Shown here: one piece after another, positions 34,931 through 43,833 of the stretch | Layout of the letters: every line of letters starts with the position of its first letter | Numbering within the stretch: the stretch's first letter is position 1 | DNA from: RYN-230 sp963813975 | GTDB lineage: Bacteria; Actinomycetota; Actinomycetes; Streptosporangiales; Streptosporangiaceae | Assembly: GCA_963813975.1 (NCBI GenBank) | Contig: CAWFAP010000005.1 | Coordinates: 463,432 to 527,431 of the forward strand | Direction: 5' to 3' | DNA length: 64,000 nt | Notes under the pieces: generated by a model | Told to the model about the DNA's origin: nothing | The model's input: the letters and a program-made list of their open reading frames with translations, nothing else | Database searches by the model: none | Translations under genes and position numbers: made by a program

Positions 34931-35590
34931 GTGGTTGTCACACCAGCCGATCCGGCGCGCTGCCTGCGCAGCGATGCCCGGGAGAACCGGGACCGGATCC
35001 TCGCCGCCGCCGCGCAGGCGTTCGCCGACGAGGGGCTCAGCGTCAGCCTGATCGAGATCGCCCGGCGCGCCGGGGTCGGCAACGCCACGCTGCACCGTAA
35101 CTTCACCAAGGAACAGCTCATCGATGAGCTGTTCCAGGACTGGTACGGCCGCCGGCAAGCCCTCGCCGAGTCCGCGCTGGCCGACCCCGATCCCTGGCAC
35201 GGCCTGGTGAGTTTCCTGGAAGATGTGCTGGCCGACGGCACCCGCAACCAAGCCATCGGCGCGCTCCTGGCCGTCTGCCCGGACTGGCGGAAGCGATTCC
35301 GCGACTTGATGACCGACCTGCTGGCCCGGGCTCAGGACAGCGGCCAGGCCCGGAGCGACCTGACCGTCGCCGACGTCACTCTCGCCCTGCTCGGCGTGGC
35401 CCGGACGATGGCCATTACCAGCCAGAGCTCGCCCGGCCAGTGGCGACGCCACCTCGCCATTGTCCTGGACGGCATGAAAGCCCAGCACACCGAGCGCCTC
35501 CCGGGACTAGCGCACTCTCACGACCAGCTCGACAGCGATCTTCGCGAGTGGAGCTGCCATGTCCTGCGGGCCGGCGGCGCATTGCCGTGA
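34931..35590 (+). CDS. TetR-family regulator
   Basis: A 219-residue TetR protein. The HTH spans residues 15-60 (NRDRILAAAAQAFADEGLSVSLIEIARRAGVGNATLHRNFTKEQLI) and a helical ligand domain follows. GTG at 34931 is preferred because it begins just before the HTH and has TAGAGT about 8 bases upstream with no Shine-Dalgarno site, suggesting a leaderless message. The last ~25 residues are variable. It diverges from the patatin-DUF998-acyltransferase operon and is its likely repressor. Confidence 0.85.
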   Translation: MVVTPADPARCLRSDARENRDRILAAAAQAFADEGLSVSLIEIARRAGVGNATLHRNFTKEQLIDELFQDWYGRRQALAESALADPDPWHGLVSFLEDVLADGTRNQAIGALLAVCPDWRKRFRDLMTDLLARAQDSGQARSDLTVADVTLALLGVARTMAITSQSSPGQWRRHLAIVLDGMKAQHTERLPGLAHSHDQLDSDLREWSCHVLRAGGALP

Positions 35591-35716
35591 CCTCCCGCGG
35601 CTATCTCCGGCGGCCCGACTCAGCAGGCCGATCTCAGCGCACCGTCCAGCCAGCTGTGACTAGCTTCCAGGATCATCCTGGTCGGCGATTCCCGTCCTGG
35701 TCTCTATAGTCGGCTC

Positions 35717-37414
35717 ATGTCTGACGCCGACGATGGTTTCGCTGCGCTGGCCCGGTCCACCGTGGCTGGCATGCTGGAGCGCCGGCCGGAGCTGGCCACC
35801 CAGCTGGGCGACCATGCCCACGACGGCCGGCTGGCGATCGGCACCGCTGAGTATCACGACGAGCTGGCCCGCTGGTGCGGGGACCGGCTAGCTGAGTTGC
35901 AGCAGATGGACCTGGACCGGCTGTCGGCGGAGTACCGGGTGGACGCGCAGATCCTGGCTAATCAGCTGGAGCTCTGCCGGTTCACCACGGCTGAGCTGCG
36001 GGAGCAGGAGTGGAATCCGATGCTCGCCAACCCGGGACGGGCCATCTACCTGCTGCTGGCCCGGGACTTCGCGGCGCTGCCGGACCGGCTGCGCCGCGTG
36101 GCGGAGCGGCTGGCCGCTGTCCCGGAAGCGCTGGCCGCGGCGCGTTCCGCGGCGGCCGCCCGGCTGCCCCGGGCGCATCTGGAGACCGCGCTCAGCCAGT
36201 TCGCGGGAACGGAACGCCTGATCGGGACGGAACTGGACCGCACGCTCAGCGGGACACCAGACGAGCTGGTGCCGGGAGATCTGGCGGCCGGGCGGGCCGC
36301 GGCGCTGGACGCGATCGCGGAACATCGCCGCTGGCTGGAGCAGCGGCTGGCCGATGGCTCCCACGGCGGCGGCTTCCGGGATCCGCGGATCGGGCCGGAG
36401 CTGTTCGCGCGCAAGCTCCAGCTGACCCTGGAGTCCGGCGGTTCGCCCGAGGAACTTCTGGCCCGGGCTCAGGCTGATCTGGATGAGGCGGCCGAGCAGA
36501 TCGCCGAGACCGCGGCCCGGCTGGGGCGGGCAGGAGATGGCAGCCGCCTGGCTGGTGCGGGTGGCGGCCGCGGGGAACTCGTGCGCCAGGTGCTTGACTC
36601 GCTGGCGGCCGACGCGCCCGATGACACCACGATCCTCGGCCTGGTCCGCCGGGCATACGACGTCCAGCTGGCGTTTGTCCGGGAGCATACGATCGTGACC
36701 GCGTATGACGACCCGGTGGACGTGATCGAGATGCCGGAGATCGACCGGGGGGTGGCGGTCGCCTACTGCGACCCGCCCGGGCCGCTGGAGACCGCGGAGA
36801 TGCCTACCTTCGTCGCGGTGTCGCCGACGCCCCGGGACTGGACCGCTGACCGGGTCCGGTCGTTCTACCGCGAGTACAACCGGCACATGGTGCAGAACCT
36901 CATGGTGCATGAGGCGATGCCCGGGCACGTTCTGCAGCTGGGGCACGCCCGCCGGTTCGCGGATGGCACACCGGTCCGCGCCGCTTTCTGGTCTGGCTCG
37001 TTCGTCGAGGGCTGGGCGGTGTACGCCGAGGAACTGATGGCCGGGCACGGTTACCCCGGCGAGGGAAATCCCGATGCGGTCCGGATGCAGCAGCTCAAGA
37101 TGCGGTTGCGCATGATCATCAACACGATCGTGGATGTCCAGGTGCATTGCGCAGGGTTGCCGGAAACGGAGGCCATGGCCCTGATGACCGGGCGCGGCTT
37201 CCAGGAGGAGGGCGAAGCGGCGGGTAAATGGCGCCGGGCCCTGCTCACCTCCGCGCAGCTGTCCACGTACTACGTGGGCTATACCGAGGTCGGTGCTCTC
37301 GCCGCCGGGCTGCGGGCGCACCGCCCGCAGTGGAGTGAGCGCCAGCGGCACGACGAGCTACTGGCCCATGGCTCGCCAGCGGTGCGGCACCTGCGTTCTC
37401 TGCTGCTCACCTAG
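35717..37414 (+). CDS. DUF885 family protein (putative zinc metallopeptidase)
   Basis: A 565-residue DUF885 protein. The HEXXH-type motif is HEAMPGH near residue 395, followed by the family's FVEGWAVYAEELM (Glu ligand) and LPETEAMALMTGRGFQEEGEA. N-terminal helices are typical. These are thought to be M32-like metallopeptidases acting on small peptides; this is based on fold, not on tested activity here. Start at 35717 lies two codons into acidic MSDADDG. No operon partner. Confidence 0.85.
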   Translation: MSDADDGFAALARSTVAGMLERRPELATQLGDHAHDGRLAIGTAEYHDELARWCGDRLAELQQMDLDRLSAEYRVDAQILANQLELCRFTTAELREQEWNPMLANPGRAIYLLLARDFAALPDRLRRVAERLAAVPEALAAARSAAAARLPRAHLETALSQFAGTERLIGTELDRTLSGTPDELVPGDLAAGRAAALDAIAEHRRWLEQRLADGSHGGGFRDPRIGPELFARKLQLTLESGGSPEELLARAQADLDEAAEQIAETAARLGRAGDGSRLAGAGGGRGELVRQVLDSLAADAPDDTTILGLVRRAYDVQLAFVREHTIVTAYDDPVDVIEMPEIDRGVAVAYCDPPGPLETAEMPTFVAVSPTPRDWTADRVRSFYREYNRHMVQNLMVHEAMPGHVLQLGHARRFADGTPVRAAFWSGSFVEGWAVYAEELMAGHGYPGEGNPDAVRMQQLKMRLRMIINTIVDVQVHCAGLPETEAMALMTGRGFQEEGEAAGKWRRALLTSAQLSTYYVGYTEVGALAAGLRAHRPQWSERQRHDELLAHGSPAVRHLRSLLLT

Positions 37415-37560
37415 CCGCTGCTTACCCAAGCCGTTTCTTGGCACTGATCGCCGGCGGCCGCCACCGGAGGTTCCTGGCGATGACCGCGTCAGCGGGAGTT
37501 CCCGTCCGGGAACAGGACGACCAGGCACGTCGCGGCAGCCCGGAACCGCCGCAGGAGTGA

Positions 37561-37938
37561 TCACCGCGGATCCAGCCTGTCGGGACGGCCTGCCCGCTCC
37601 CGCTCAGGGGGTAATTTCTCCACGGCGATTCCGGGAGTCGCATCCCAGCCCAGGATCTGCAGGATCTCGGCCAGCCATGACGGCACCGCGTGCAGGACCA
37701 CACGCCGGATGGGGCGGCCGCTGGCGCCGGGGGGCTCGGTCAGGCGGACAATGCGCCGGAGCCCGGCAAGGTCGCAGTACCGGACCCCGCCGAGGTCGAT
37801 GCGGATCTCGCGGTACCCCTCGGCGGCTGCCAGCCCAGCCAGGAGGACGGGATAGGTCGACTCGTCGATCTCCCCGGAGATGACCAGCCAGGGCGGGCTT
37901 CCGCTGCTGCTGACCCGCAGCGCTTCATCGTCAGCCAT
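37561..37938 (-). CDS. STAS-domain protein (anti-anti-sigma-like)
   Basis: A 125-residue single STAS domain (WLVISGEIDESTYPVLLAGLAAAE, IRIDLGGVRYCDLAGLRRIV). In SpoIIAA-type antagonists the phosphorylated serine sits in D-S-x-G; here the position reads DLAGL, so the phosphoacceptor is absent. The protein may therefore bind its partner constitutively or use another ligand. No anti-sigma gene is adjacent. Confidence 0.8.
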   Translation of the reverse strand: MADDEALRVSSSGSPPWLVISGEIDESTYPVLLAGLAAAEGYREIRIDLGGVRYCDLAGLRRIVRLTEPPGASGRPIRRVVLHAVPSWLAEILQILGWDATPGIAVEKLPPERERAGRPDRLDPR

Positions 37939-38310
37939 CCGGCGCCGCTCCCGTCGTAGTGAGGCAGGCCATGACTCCGGCCCGCGCTGACTAACCTGCC
38001 GCTCCGCTCCGCGAATGCCCGTGGCTCTTCTCCCTCAGGACCCGCCGGCCGTGGATAATCCCAGCCGGAAGACTAACATCGTAAGCGTACATAGAAAGCT
38101 TACGATGTCCACTTGAGCCGCGGCCTGCCCGGAAGGTGCGGGCGTGCCCCGGGCACCTGCCACGGCTCGGCGGTTGGCGGTGTGGTGACCGGTGGCAGCC
38201 TGCTGTGGATGCCTCAAGGCCGGCGGTGCCGCGCTGGCCGCGTCAGCAACCGTGCCGCGGGAATGGACGCCGACGGTCCGGCCGTGCCCGCATGTTAATC
38301 GTGGCTGGAA
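37939..38310. other. Gap carrying a long inverted repeat
   Basis: This 372-bp gap lies between the minus-strand STAS start and the minus-strand TetR stop. It holds the 38076-38108 inverted repeat and no convincing gene. Confidence 0.5.
38076..38108. promoter_or_regulatory. 11-bp-arm inverted repeat, operator-like
   Basis: ACATCGTAAGC (38076-38086) and GCTTACGATGT (38098-38108) are perfect complements separated by 11 bp. The right arm with following bases (AAAGCTTACGATGTCC) closely matches GGAAGCTTACGGCGTCC at 42534-42550. Length and symmetry suit a TetR-type dimer site. The regulated gene is not obvious: the repeat lies 200 bp beyond the 3' end of the neighbouring tetR. Confidence 0.5.
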
Positions 38311-39114
38311 TCAGGGTTCCTGGCCGACGACTACCGCGATGCGGTCGAGCATGTCCTCCAGGCCGGTCCCGAACTCCCCTTCCCAGCGGTCTTCGGCGAG
38401 CCCGCCCGCGAGGCGGTGCACGGTCGGGAAGCGCCGGGGGTCGATCCCGTCCGCAGGGTCGATCAGCTCGCGCGGGCTGCCCGCCTCCCCGACCGCCTCC
38501 CGCTGCCCAGGCGACCGGGCCGGGCTCAGGCCGCCGGGGACCGGGCTGGCCACGGCCCGCCCGGCCGGGCCGCTGTCCCCGTCCGGGCTGGTGTCGGTGC
38601 CGGTGAACGACCCGTCGCCCGGCTTGGGGTCCTGCAGCGCCATGGCGCTGGTTTCCAGCAGCAGGTAACCCAGCAGAAAACCATTGAAGGTGCGGTAGGT
38701 GAACAGCACCTGCTCGTCGGTGAACCCCTCCCCGGCCAGCCCACCCAGCATCGACTCGACCCAGCGCAGCGACCGGAGCGGCGGGTTAACCCACGGAGCC
38801 GCCGGAGGGCGGGTAGCCACCAGCGGGAACGCATGCGGGTGCGCCCGGGCGTACCGCCGGACCCCATGCGCCATTCCCGTCAGGTACGGACGCCAGCCAT
38901 CGACCGGGCGCAACTGGACCCCCGGATCATCGGCGAGCTCGTTCACGATCCGCTCCACCACCGCATCAAACAGCTCATCACGGTCCCGCACATACCGGTA
39001 CAGCGACATTGACCGGACACCCAGCCGCGACGCCACCCCCCGCATCGTCGCCGCCCCGATACCCTGCTCATCCACCAGCTCCAGGGTGGCCGTGACGATC
39101 CGGTCCAGCGACAG
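38311..39114 (-). CDS. TetR-family regulator (TetR_C_1 type), start codon uncertain
   Basis: The HTH is clear (DEQGIGAATMRGVASRLGVRSMSLYRYVRDRDELF), followed by a TetR_C_1 domain (GVRRYARAHPHAFPLVATRPP) and a long disordered insert. GTG at 39075 would cut off helix 1 (LSLDRIVTATLELV), which is encoded upstream in frame as far as a TGA near 39170. No ATG or GTG occurs in frame there, so either a CTG at 39114 is used or a frameshift has disconnected an upstream GTG (near 39162). I show the CTG-based extent. The usual target of this group is an efflux pump, but none is adjacent. Confidence 0.7.
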   Translation of the reverse strand: MSLDRIVTATLELVDEQGIGAATMRGVASRLGVRSMSLYRYVRDRDELFDAVVERIVNELADDPGVQLRPVDGWRPYLTGMAHGVRRYARAHPHAFPLVATRPPAAPWVNPPLRSLRWVESMLGGLAGEGFTDEQVLFTYRTFNGFLLGYLLLETSAMALQDPKPGDGSFTGTDTSPDGDSGPAGRAVASPVPGGLSPARSPGQREAVGEAGSPRELIDPADGIDPRRFPTVHRLAGGLAEDRWEGEFGTGLEDMLDRIAVVVGQEP

Positions 39115-39455
39115 ACCACGACCAGGCCGGCCCCGGCGCCCCTGGCCGGCCCCGCTCGTATCACCGCAACCTCACCTCGAAACGACAGCTGTGCTCAACG
39201 GCCAGCGCGATCGGGACCACCTGCCGGCTGCTCGGCTGCCTGATCATCTTAAAGGTCTGCGGGCTTTATAAGTCGGCCCGGACCGGTAGCGCACCTGGCT
39301 GGCTCTCACGGCGACCACAAGCGCATACGGCCAACGAGAGGCCCGCAATTGCCGCGTTTTACGCAGACGCAACAGCGGCACGGGTAAGGGCCGCATCGTA
39401 CTAGCCTCAGCTGTGCTGGTGCTGCCCGGCGCTTGCCTACCGCCTGCCTTCCGCG
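39115..39455. other. Gap between tetR and the YihY operon
   Basis: This 341-bp gap contains the region upstream of the tetR and the 3' end of the YihY gene. No gene, tRNA or hairpin of note. Confidence 0.45.
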
Positions 39456-40445
39456 TCACCTAGCCCGGCGGGTGCCTTTCTCCTTCTTCCGCAGCTTCCG
39501 GTCGTCTCGCAATTCTGAAAAGGGCTCCTCCTCGATTGGATGCCCGCCCGCGACAGCGCGGCCGCGTTCGAGTTCGGCGTTGAATTCGGCGCCGAGCAGG
39601 ATGGCTACGTTGGAGATCCACATCCAGATCAGGAAGACGATGATGCCGGCGAGGCTGCCGTAGATCTTGTTGTAGTGGCTGAAGTTGGCGACGTAGAGGG
39701 CAAACAGCGCGGAGGCGATGAGCCACAGGATGACGGCGATGAACCCCCCCGGGCTGACCCACTGGAAGCCGTGCCTGGCGTTCGGGCTCGCCCAGAACAA
39801 GATGGCCAGGATCAGTCCGATGATAACCAGCAGGACCGGCCACTTGGCGATGTCCCACACCGTGACGGCCACCGAGCCGAGGCCCAGCGCGTTCCCGACT
39901 TTCTGCGCCAGTCCCCCGGTTACCACGACAATGACGGCCGCCGCCACCAGCAAGACCATCGTGACGATGGTGACACACAGCCGGATCGGTGCCGTCTTCC
40001 AGATTGGGCGGCCCTCGGGAACGTCATAAATGGCGTTGGAAGCACGCATAAAGGCCGCGACATAGTTCGACGCCGACCACAGGGCGAGCGCGAGCGCCAC
40101 GATGCCGACGATCCCGGAGGCGGTGTGGTTCGCCTGCAGGCGCGTGACGTTGTCGCTGATGATGCTGCGAACGGAGGCAGGCGCTACCTTGCCGACGTTG
40201 GTGATGAGCGACTGGGTGACGGAGTGGCCGACCAGGCCGAGCAGGGAGACGAGGACGAGCAGGCCCGGGAAGATCGACTGGATGCCGAAGTAGGTCAGCG
40301 CCGCCGCCCGGTCTTGCAGGTCATCGTCCTTATACTCCCGTAGCGTTCGCTTGGCCGCGTCACGCCATGAGCCGCCGCTCAGGTCCGTCGGGTCATTTGG
40401 TGCATCCTCGCGGGCCCCGCGGCCCGCACTTCGTGAACTGGCCAT
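39456..40445 (-). CDS. YihY/virulence factor BrkB family membrane protein
   Basis: A 329-residue membrane protein with six helices of the YihY type (ALTYFGIQSIFPGLLVLVSLLGLVG, IVGIVALALALWSASNYVAAF, LCVTIVTMVLLVAAAVIVVV, VLLVIIGLILAILFWASP, ALFALYVANFSHYNKIYGSLAGIIVFLIWMWISNVAILLGAEFNAELER). The family is associated with envelope functions but its substrate is unknown; the former RNase BN label is wrong. GGAGGG precedes the ATG. It follows the DUF3618 gene by 139 bp on the same strand and is probably co-transcribed. Confidence 0.88.
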   Translation of the reverse strand: MASSRSAGRGAREDAPNDPTDLSGGSWRDAAKRTLREYKDDDLQDRAAALTYFGIQSIFPGLLVLVSLLGLVGHSVTQSLITNVGKVAPASVRSIISDNVTRLQANHTASGIVGIVALALALWSASNYVAAFMRASNAIYDVPEGRPIWKTAPIRLCVTIVTMVLLVAAAVIVVVTGGLAQKVGNALGLGSVAVTVWDIAKWPVLLVIIGLILAILFWASPNARHGFQWVSPGGFIAVILWLIASALFALYVANFSHYNKIYGSLAGIIVFLIWMWISNVAILLGAEFNAELERGRAVAGGHPIEEEPFSELRDDRKLRKKEKGTRRAR

Positions 40446-40584
40446 CGGCGATGACCCTCCTAACTAATCGTCGCGCGGCTGGTTCCAGGTGCGCGGCGGC
40501 AAGGCCGGGATTCGGGTCACGTCGCTGGCCGGAGACCCAGGGCCGTGACCGGCCAGCTGTGGCCAAGCGGCGCGGCCGCCGGTG

Positions 40585-41190
40585 TTACTGGTGGCTGCCG
40601 GTCACGGTGCCGCGGGCTGCCTGGGCCTGGTCCTGGACGTCGTGTGCCGAGCTGGCGGCCTCGTCCTTGACGGTCGCTGCCGCGTCGGTCGCTGCGGCCT
40701 TGACCGACTCGGCTGCCTGCTGTGCTGAGTCCTGGAGGTTGGCCGCGACATCTTTGGCTGCGCTGGTCACCGCGGGCGCCGCGGCCTCTTTGACCTTCGC
40801 CGCCGCACGCTCCTCGGCCGGGCTGGCCGGCAGAAGCGAGCCCGCAAGCCAGCCGACTCCGACGGCGATCAGGCCGACCGCCAGCGGGTTACCCGCCGTC
40901 TGGCGGCGCAGCTGGCCCGGGGCCGCTGACACCTTGTCCTGGGCGGCTGACATTTTCTCCCGGACCGCCGGGAGCTGTTCTCCGGCGGCGGAGCGGGTGC
41001 TGGAGACGGACTCTGACGCGGTGCCCATGACCTTGTCCTTTACTCCCCGGACCGCGGAACGGGCGCTGGCCGCCTTGCGCTTTGCCGCCTGCGCCGGGTT
41101 GACCGTGTCGGTCAGGGTGTTGACGTCCTCGCTCAGGTTGGTGCGGGTTTCCTCAATCTGCTCGCGGATCTGGTCTGGATTGCTGGTCAT
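40585..41190 (-). CDS. DUF3618 protein
   Basis: A 201-residue protein. The N-terminus is DUF3618 (PDQIREQIEETRTNLSEDVNTLTDTVNPAQAAKRK), a membrane helix lies near residues 110-125 (PLAVGLIAVGVGWLAGSLLPA), and the rest is Ala/Lys-rich amphipathic repeats resembling LEA-type coils (AAKDVAANLQDSAQQAAESVKAAATDAAATVKDEA). Its ATG overlaps the upstream stop (ATGA at 41190-41187). Confidence 0.8.
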   Translation of the reverse strand: MTSNPDQIREQIEETRTNLSEDVNTLTDTVNPAQAAKRKAASARSAVRGVKDKVMGTASESVSSTRSAAGEQLPAVREKMSAAQDKVSAAPGQLRRQTAGNPLAVGLIAVGVGWLAGSLLPASPAEERAAAKVKEAAAPAVTSAAKDVAANLQDSAQQAAESVKAAATDAAATVKDEAASSAHDVQDQAQAARGTVTGSHQ

Positions 41191-41606
41191 GACATGCCCT
41201 CGTTTCCTCGTACTGCGTTGGGGATCTCCTTGACTGTCTGCGCGGTCTGCGGGACACCCGGGACGGCGCTGATCTCGCGGCGCCCAACCAGCCCGAGGAC
41301 CGCGGCGGCGATCAGCCAGATGGCCGCGACGATCAGCGCTGCCCAGGCCCGGCCGGTGGTGTCGCCGATGCCCCACCACGCGGCGACCGATGCGAACAGC
41401 AGGACCATGTGGCCGCTGATCCCTGCCCCCGCCAGCAGCCCGGCGCCCTTTCCGGCCCGGCTGGCTGACTCGCGGAGCTCGGCCTTGGCCAGCTCCACCT
41501 CCTGGCGCAGGAGCGTGCTGAGATCCTCCGCAACCTCTGAGAACAGCTCGCCGACCGACGCGCGCGAGTCAGACGGCGGCACGGCCGGCTCGACCGGGCG
41601 GCTCAC
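41187..41606 (-). CDS. Phage-holin-like DUF1469 membrane protein
   Basis: A 139-residue protein. It has an amphipathic N-terminus (LFSEVAEDLSTLLRQEVELAKAELRESASRAGKGAGLL) and two membrane helices (GLLAGAGISGHMVLLFASVAAWWGI; AWAALIVAAIWLIAAAVLGLV). This is the Actinobacterial holin-X/DUF1469 pattern, seen in envelope-stress operons rather than in phages. GTG start at 41606 overlaps the preceding gene's TGA. Middle gene of three with overlapping ends. Confidence 0.82.
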   Translation of the reverse strand: MSRPVEPAVPPSDSRASVGELFSEVAEDLSTLLRQEVELAKAELRESASRAGKGAGLLAGAGISGHMVLLFASVAAWWGIGDTTGRAWAALIVAAIWLIAAAVLGLVGRREISAVPGVPQTAQTVKEIPNAVRGNEGMS

Positions 41607-42274
41607 AGCGTGTCCTTATAGGCGGCCCGGTCGTCAGTGACCACTGGGACGCCCTCGCCGTACGACGGGTAGCCAGTCACGTCAGCCGGCTGGACGGGCT
41701 GCCCGCGAAGTCCCGGCGCGGTCGCAGGTGCTGCCGTGTCCGTGGAATCGACGGCGGTCGCGTCTTTCAGCCCCCGGGTGAGGCGCCCGGCCACCAGGCC
41801 CGCTCCTGCCGCAAGCGCCAGGAACACTGCCGGCCTGCGGCGTGCGAAGGACTGCACCTCATTCGCCACCTGCCCGGGCTCGCGGTCCTCCAGCCAGTGC
41901 CCGGCATGGCGGACCCGTGATGCTGCCTGCTGAGCCAGGCCGACCGCCACGCCCTGGTCGGAGCTCTCGGCCATGGAGCGGAGTTCGTCGCTGAGCGAAA
42001 GCAGTTTCTTGGCTATCCGCTGCTGCCCCCCGGCCGCTTGCTCATGCAACTGCCCTTGAGCCTGCTGGAGCAGGTCCCTGCCCTGGCGCCCGGCCTCCGC
42101 CGCGACGCCCGAGGCCTGCTCCCGGGCAACATCGCCGACGTGCTTTCCTGCCTGACCACCGCTGTTAGCCAGGTCAGATGCCTGATCCTTGGCCAGCTGA
42201 GCCGTGTCATGCTCCGTCTTTAGCGATTCGCCGCCCGGCGGCGGTGTGGATTCGGTCAGATAGTTCTCGGTCAT
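41603..42274 (-). CDS. Coiled-coil protein with C-terminal membrane helix, first gene of the operon
   Basis: A 223-residue protein of mixed charged helices (QLAKDQASDLANSGGQAGKHVGDVAREQA, QQAQGQLHEQAAGGQQRIAKKLLSL) and a single Ala-rich helix near 150-165 (RRPAVFLALAAGAGLVAGRLTRG), followed by an acidic Pro-rich tail. The ATG at 42274 lies 9 nt after GAGGAG, better than the ATG at 42283. It starts the operon with the holin-like and DUF3618 proteins, all small envelope-associated proteins. Confidence 0.75.
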   Translation of the reverse strand: MTENYLTESTPPPGGESLKTEHDTAQLAKDQASDLANSGGQAGKHVGDVAREQASGVAAEAGRQGRDLLQQAQGQLHEQAAGGQQRIAKKLLSLSDELRSMAESSDQGVAVGLAQQAASRVRHAGHWLEDREPGQVANEVQSFARRRPAVFLALAAGAGLVAGRLTRGLKDATAVDSTDTAAPATAPGLRGQPVQPADVTGYPSYGEGVPVVTDDRAAYKDTL

Positions 42275-42419
42275 CCGGGTCATCTCCTCGGGGAATAGGT
42301 GAATTTGGGCCACCGCCACGAGCTGGGCCGCGGTGGCGGGCTAGGCAGTGTTGCTCACTGCAGGACCTAGCCCTGCCTGCCGCGTGTACCAGGCGGGTGG
42401 CCTTACCGCGCCTGAGGAT

Positions 42420-42454
42420 GCACGGGCCACCGGCTCAGAGCCGGTGGCCCGTGC
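42420..42454. terminator. Perfect 17-bp hairpin
   Basis: GCACGGGCCACCGGCTC and GAGCCGGTGGCCCGTGC are perfect complements with a single intervening A, so the loop must open to about 5-7 nt. It lies upstream of the minus-strand operon start (42274) and probably insulates it from transcription entering from the right. Confidence 0.7.
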
Positions 42455-42508
42455 TTACCCCCTGGTGCCGGCTGGCTTCCGCTACCCCCACACCGGCGGC
42501 TTACACAC

Positions 42509-42550
42509 TAAGCTTATGGTAGAAACTTATACTGGAAGCTTACGGCGTCC
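42509..42550. promoter_or_regulatory. AAGCTT-rich element related to the 38-kb inverted repeat
   Basis: TAAGCTTATGG (42509) and GGAAGCTTACGGCGTCC (42534-42550) flank AAACTTATACT. The right part matches the operator-like right arm at 38095-38110. No gene start follows within 400 bp, so the promoter may be orphaned. Confidence 0.4.
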
Positions 42551-43027
42551 GCTCGGTTGACGGCGTCCGCTCAGGGTGCGGCGCCAGCCCTGGATGGTTC
42601 AATCCCTCGCCTCTTGGCCGAGGCTGGCCCACTCACTTCTCTCGACCCAGACGGATGCTTCCGTCCGGCGTGACGCTGGCACTAGCCCCGTAGGCAGGTA
42701 GCGACTCCGACCTGGCCGACCGCGGGCAACTCCCTCCCGCCGCTTGCTCATCCTCGGTACTTATGGCCAGGAAATTCACAATCTCCGCAACGAAAACCAC
42801 CCGCCCCAACTGCCCCGCCTAGCAGCGCAGCCTGCGCGGAAACAATCCCTGTCCGCCGTACCCGCCATCGCCTACCGTGGGAAGCCGCGGCAGGGTCAGG
42901 GTTTTGCCGCCGGAGAACCGGCTTGATGTCGGGTGGGAAGTATCGCTCCGATTTGAGAACCTTGCCCTCGTCCCTGACCAGAGGCTTCCCGTGAGGGCCG
43001 GCCGTTCACGGCTTTCACCGGCTGGTG

Positions 43028-43357
43028 GGTGTTGCGGTCGGAGCCGGGGCTGAGCACTGGTACCACGGCGACTTCGACTGGCCGGGTGTGGCGATCGCGG
43101 TGGATGTAATCACTCGTTACCGCGGGTGAGCCTGGCGGATGGGCGCCAGTGATTACCACTCGGCGGCCAGCTTCTCGCGGATCTCAGGCTCGGTGCGCGG
43201 GCCCGCGCCGGTTGAGCGCCATTGTTGTCTCCGCCGCCTGGAAAACGGCGATATCAATGGTCGCTACGCTGCCGTCTGCGACCCTTACCGAATGGCCGCC
43301 GAGGCTCTTTTAGCCCGCGAGGGTCTTCGTGCGACTGGAGGCGGCGGCTCGCAGTAG
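43028..43357 (+). pseudogene. Remnant of a DUF2399/JetD-like (Wadjet) protein
   Basis: The frame reads EHWYHGDFDWPGVAIAV, then an in-frame TGA (43127), then AWRMGASDYHSAA in the same frame. HGDFDWPG with its D-X-D is the Toprim-like core of DUF2399, and WRM..DY is the conserved following strand. JetD is the topoisomerase-like nuclease subunit of Wadjet plasmid-defence systems; TIGR02679-type proteins are the same superfamily. Nothing resembling the other Jet subunits survives here. The similarity fades downstream of about 43220, so only the C-terminal core is left. Confidence 0.6.
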
Positions 43358-43399
43358 CGCCAGGATCTCGCCTGCTGCTGGGAGTGTGACGGACCCTGG

Positions 43400-43696
43400 C
43401 TAGCGGGGCGGCATCATGACTGATTGGGGCTGTTCGGTGGCGGGGGTGATGTCCGCGGTGCATTGCGGGCAGCGGCGGGCTGCGATAGGGATGCTCATGG
43501 TGCACTGCGGGCAGGGCCGTTCGGTGGCGGCGTGGTCCCGCTCAAACAGCTTCAGCATGCGGCTGACGGGCAGCACGACCAGGAAGTACACCACTGTGGC
43601 GGAGATCAGGAAGGACAGCGCCTCGCGCCCCGATCACGACGGCGACCGCGAGATCGACCAGGTCCCGCGGAGGATGAAGTTCTTGAAGCCACTCAT
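43400..43696 (-). pseudogene. mscL: mscL pseudogene (internal deletion and frameshift)
   Basis: The ATG at 43696 opens with MSGFKNFILRG, the MscL start. Shifting one base then gives DLVDLAVAVVIGA (first membrane helix). The sequence jumps straight to ALSFLISATVVYFLVVLP (second helix) and the soluble tail ERDHAATERPCPQCTMSIP with a four-cysteine zinc-ribbon typical of actinobacterial MscL. The whole periplasmic loop (about 50 codons) is missing. A channel cannot be made, so this is a decayed copy of the large-conductance mechanosensitive channel. Confidence 0.85.
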
Positions 43697-43833
43697 GCCG
43701 CAGCAGTTTCCCTCGTATTCCCCGCGTATTCCTGCGAGTTGGCATCTGCCGCCCGGCCCGGCAGACGGGCTCCAGCCGCCGCAGGCAGCGGCGCAGATAC
43801 GGCAGCTGTAGTTCGTGACCGTGGGGTCGGGAC

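Larger units (their letters stand above)
42275..43027. other. Intergenic stretch with terminator and regulatory-like repeat
   Basis: Holds the strong hairpin at 42420-42454, the repeat element at 42509-42550, and two direct copies of ACGGCGTCCGCTC (42542-42554 and 42560-42572). No supported gene; several frames look like scrambled coding remnants. Confidence 0.45.
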
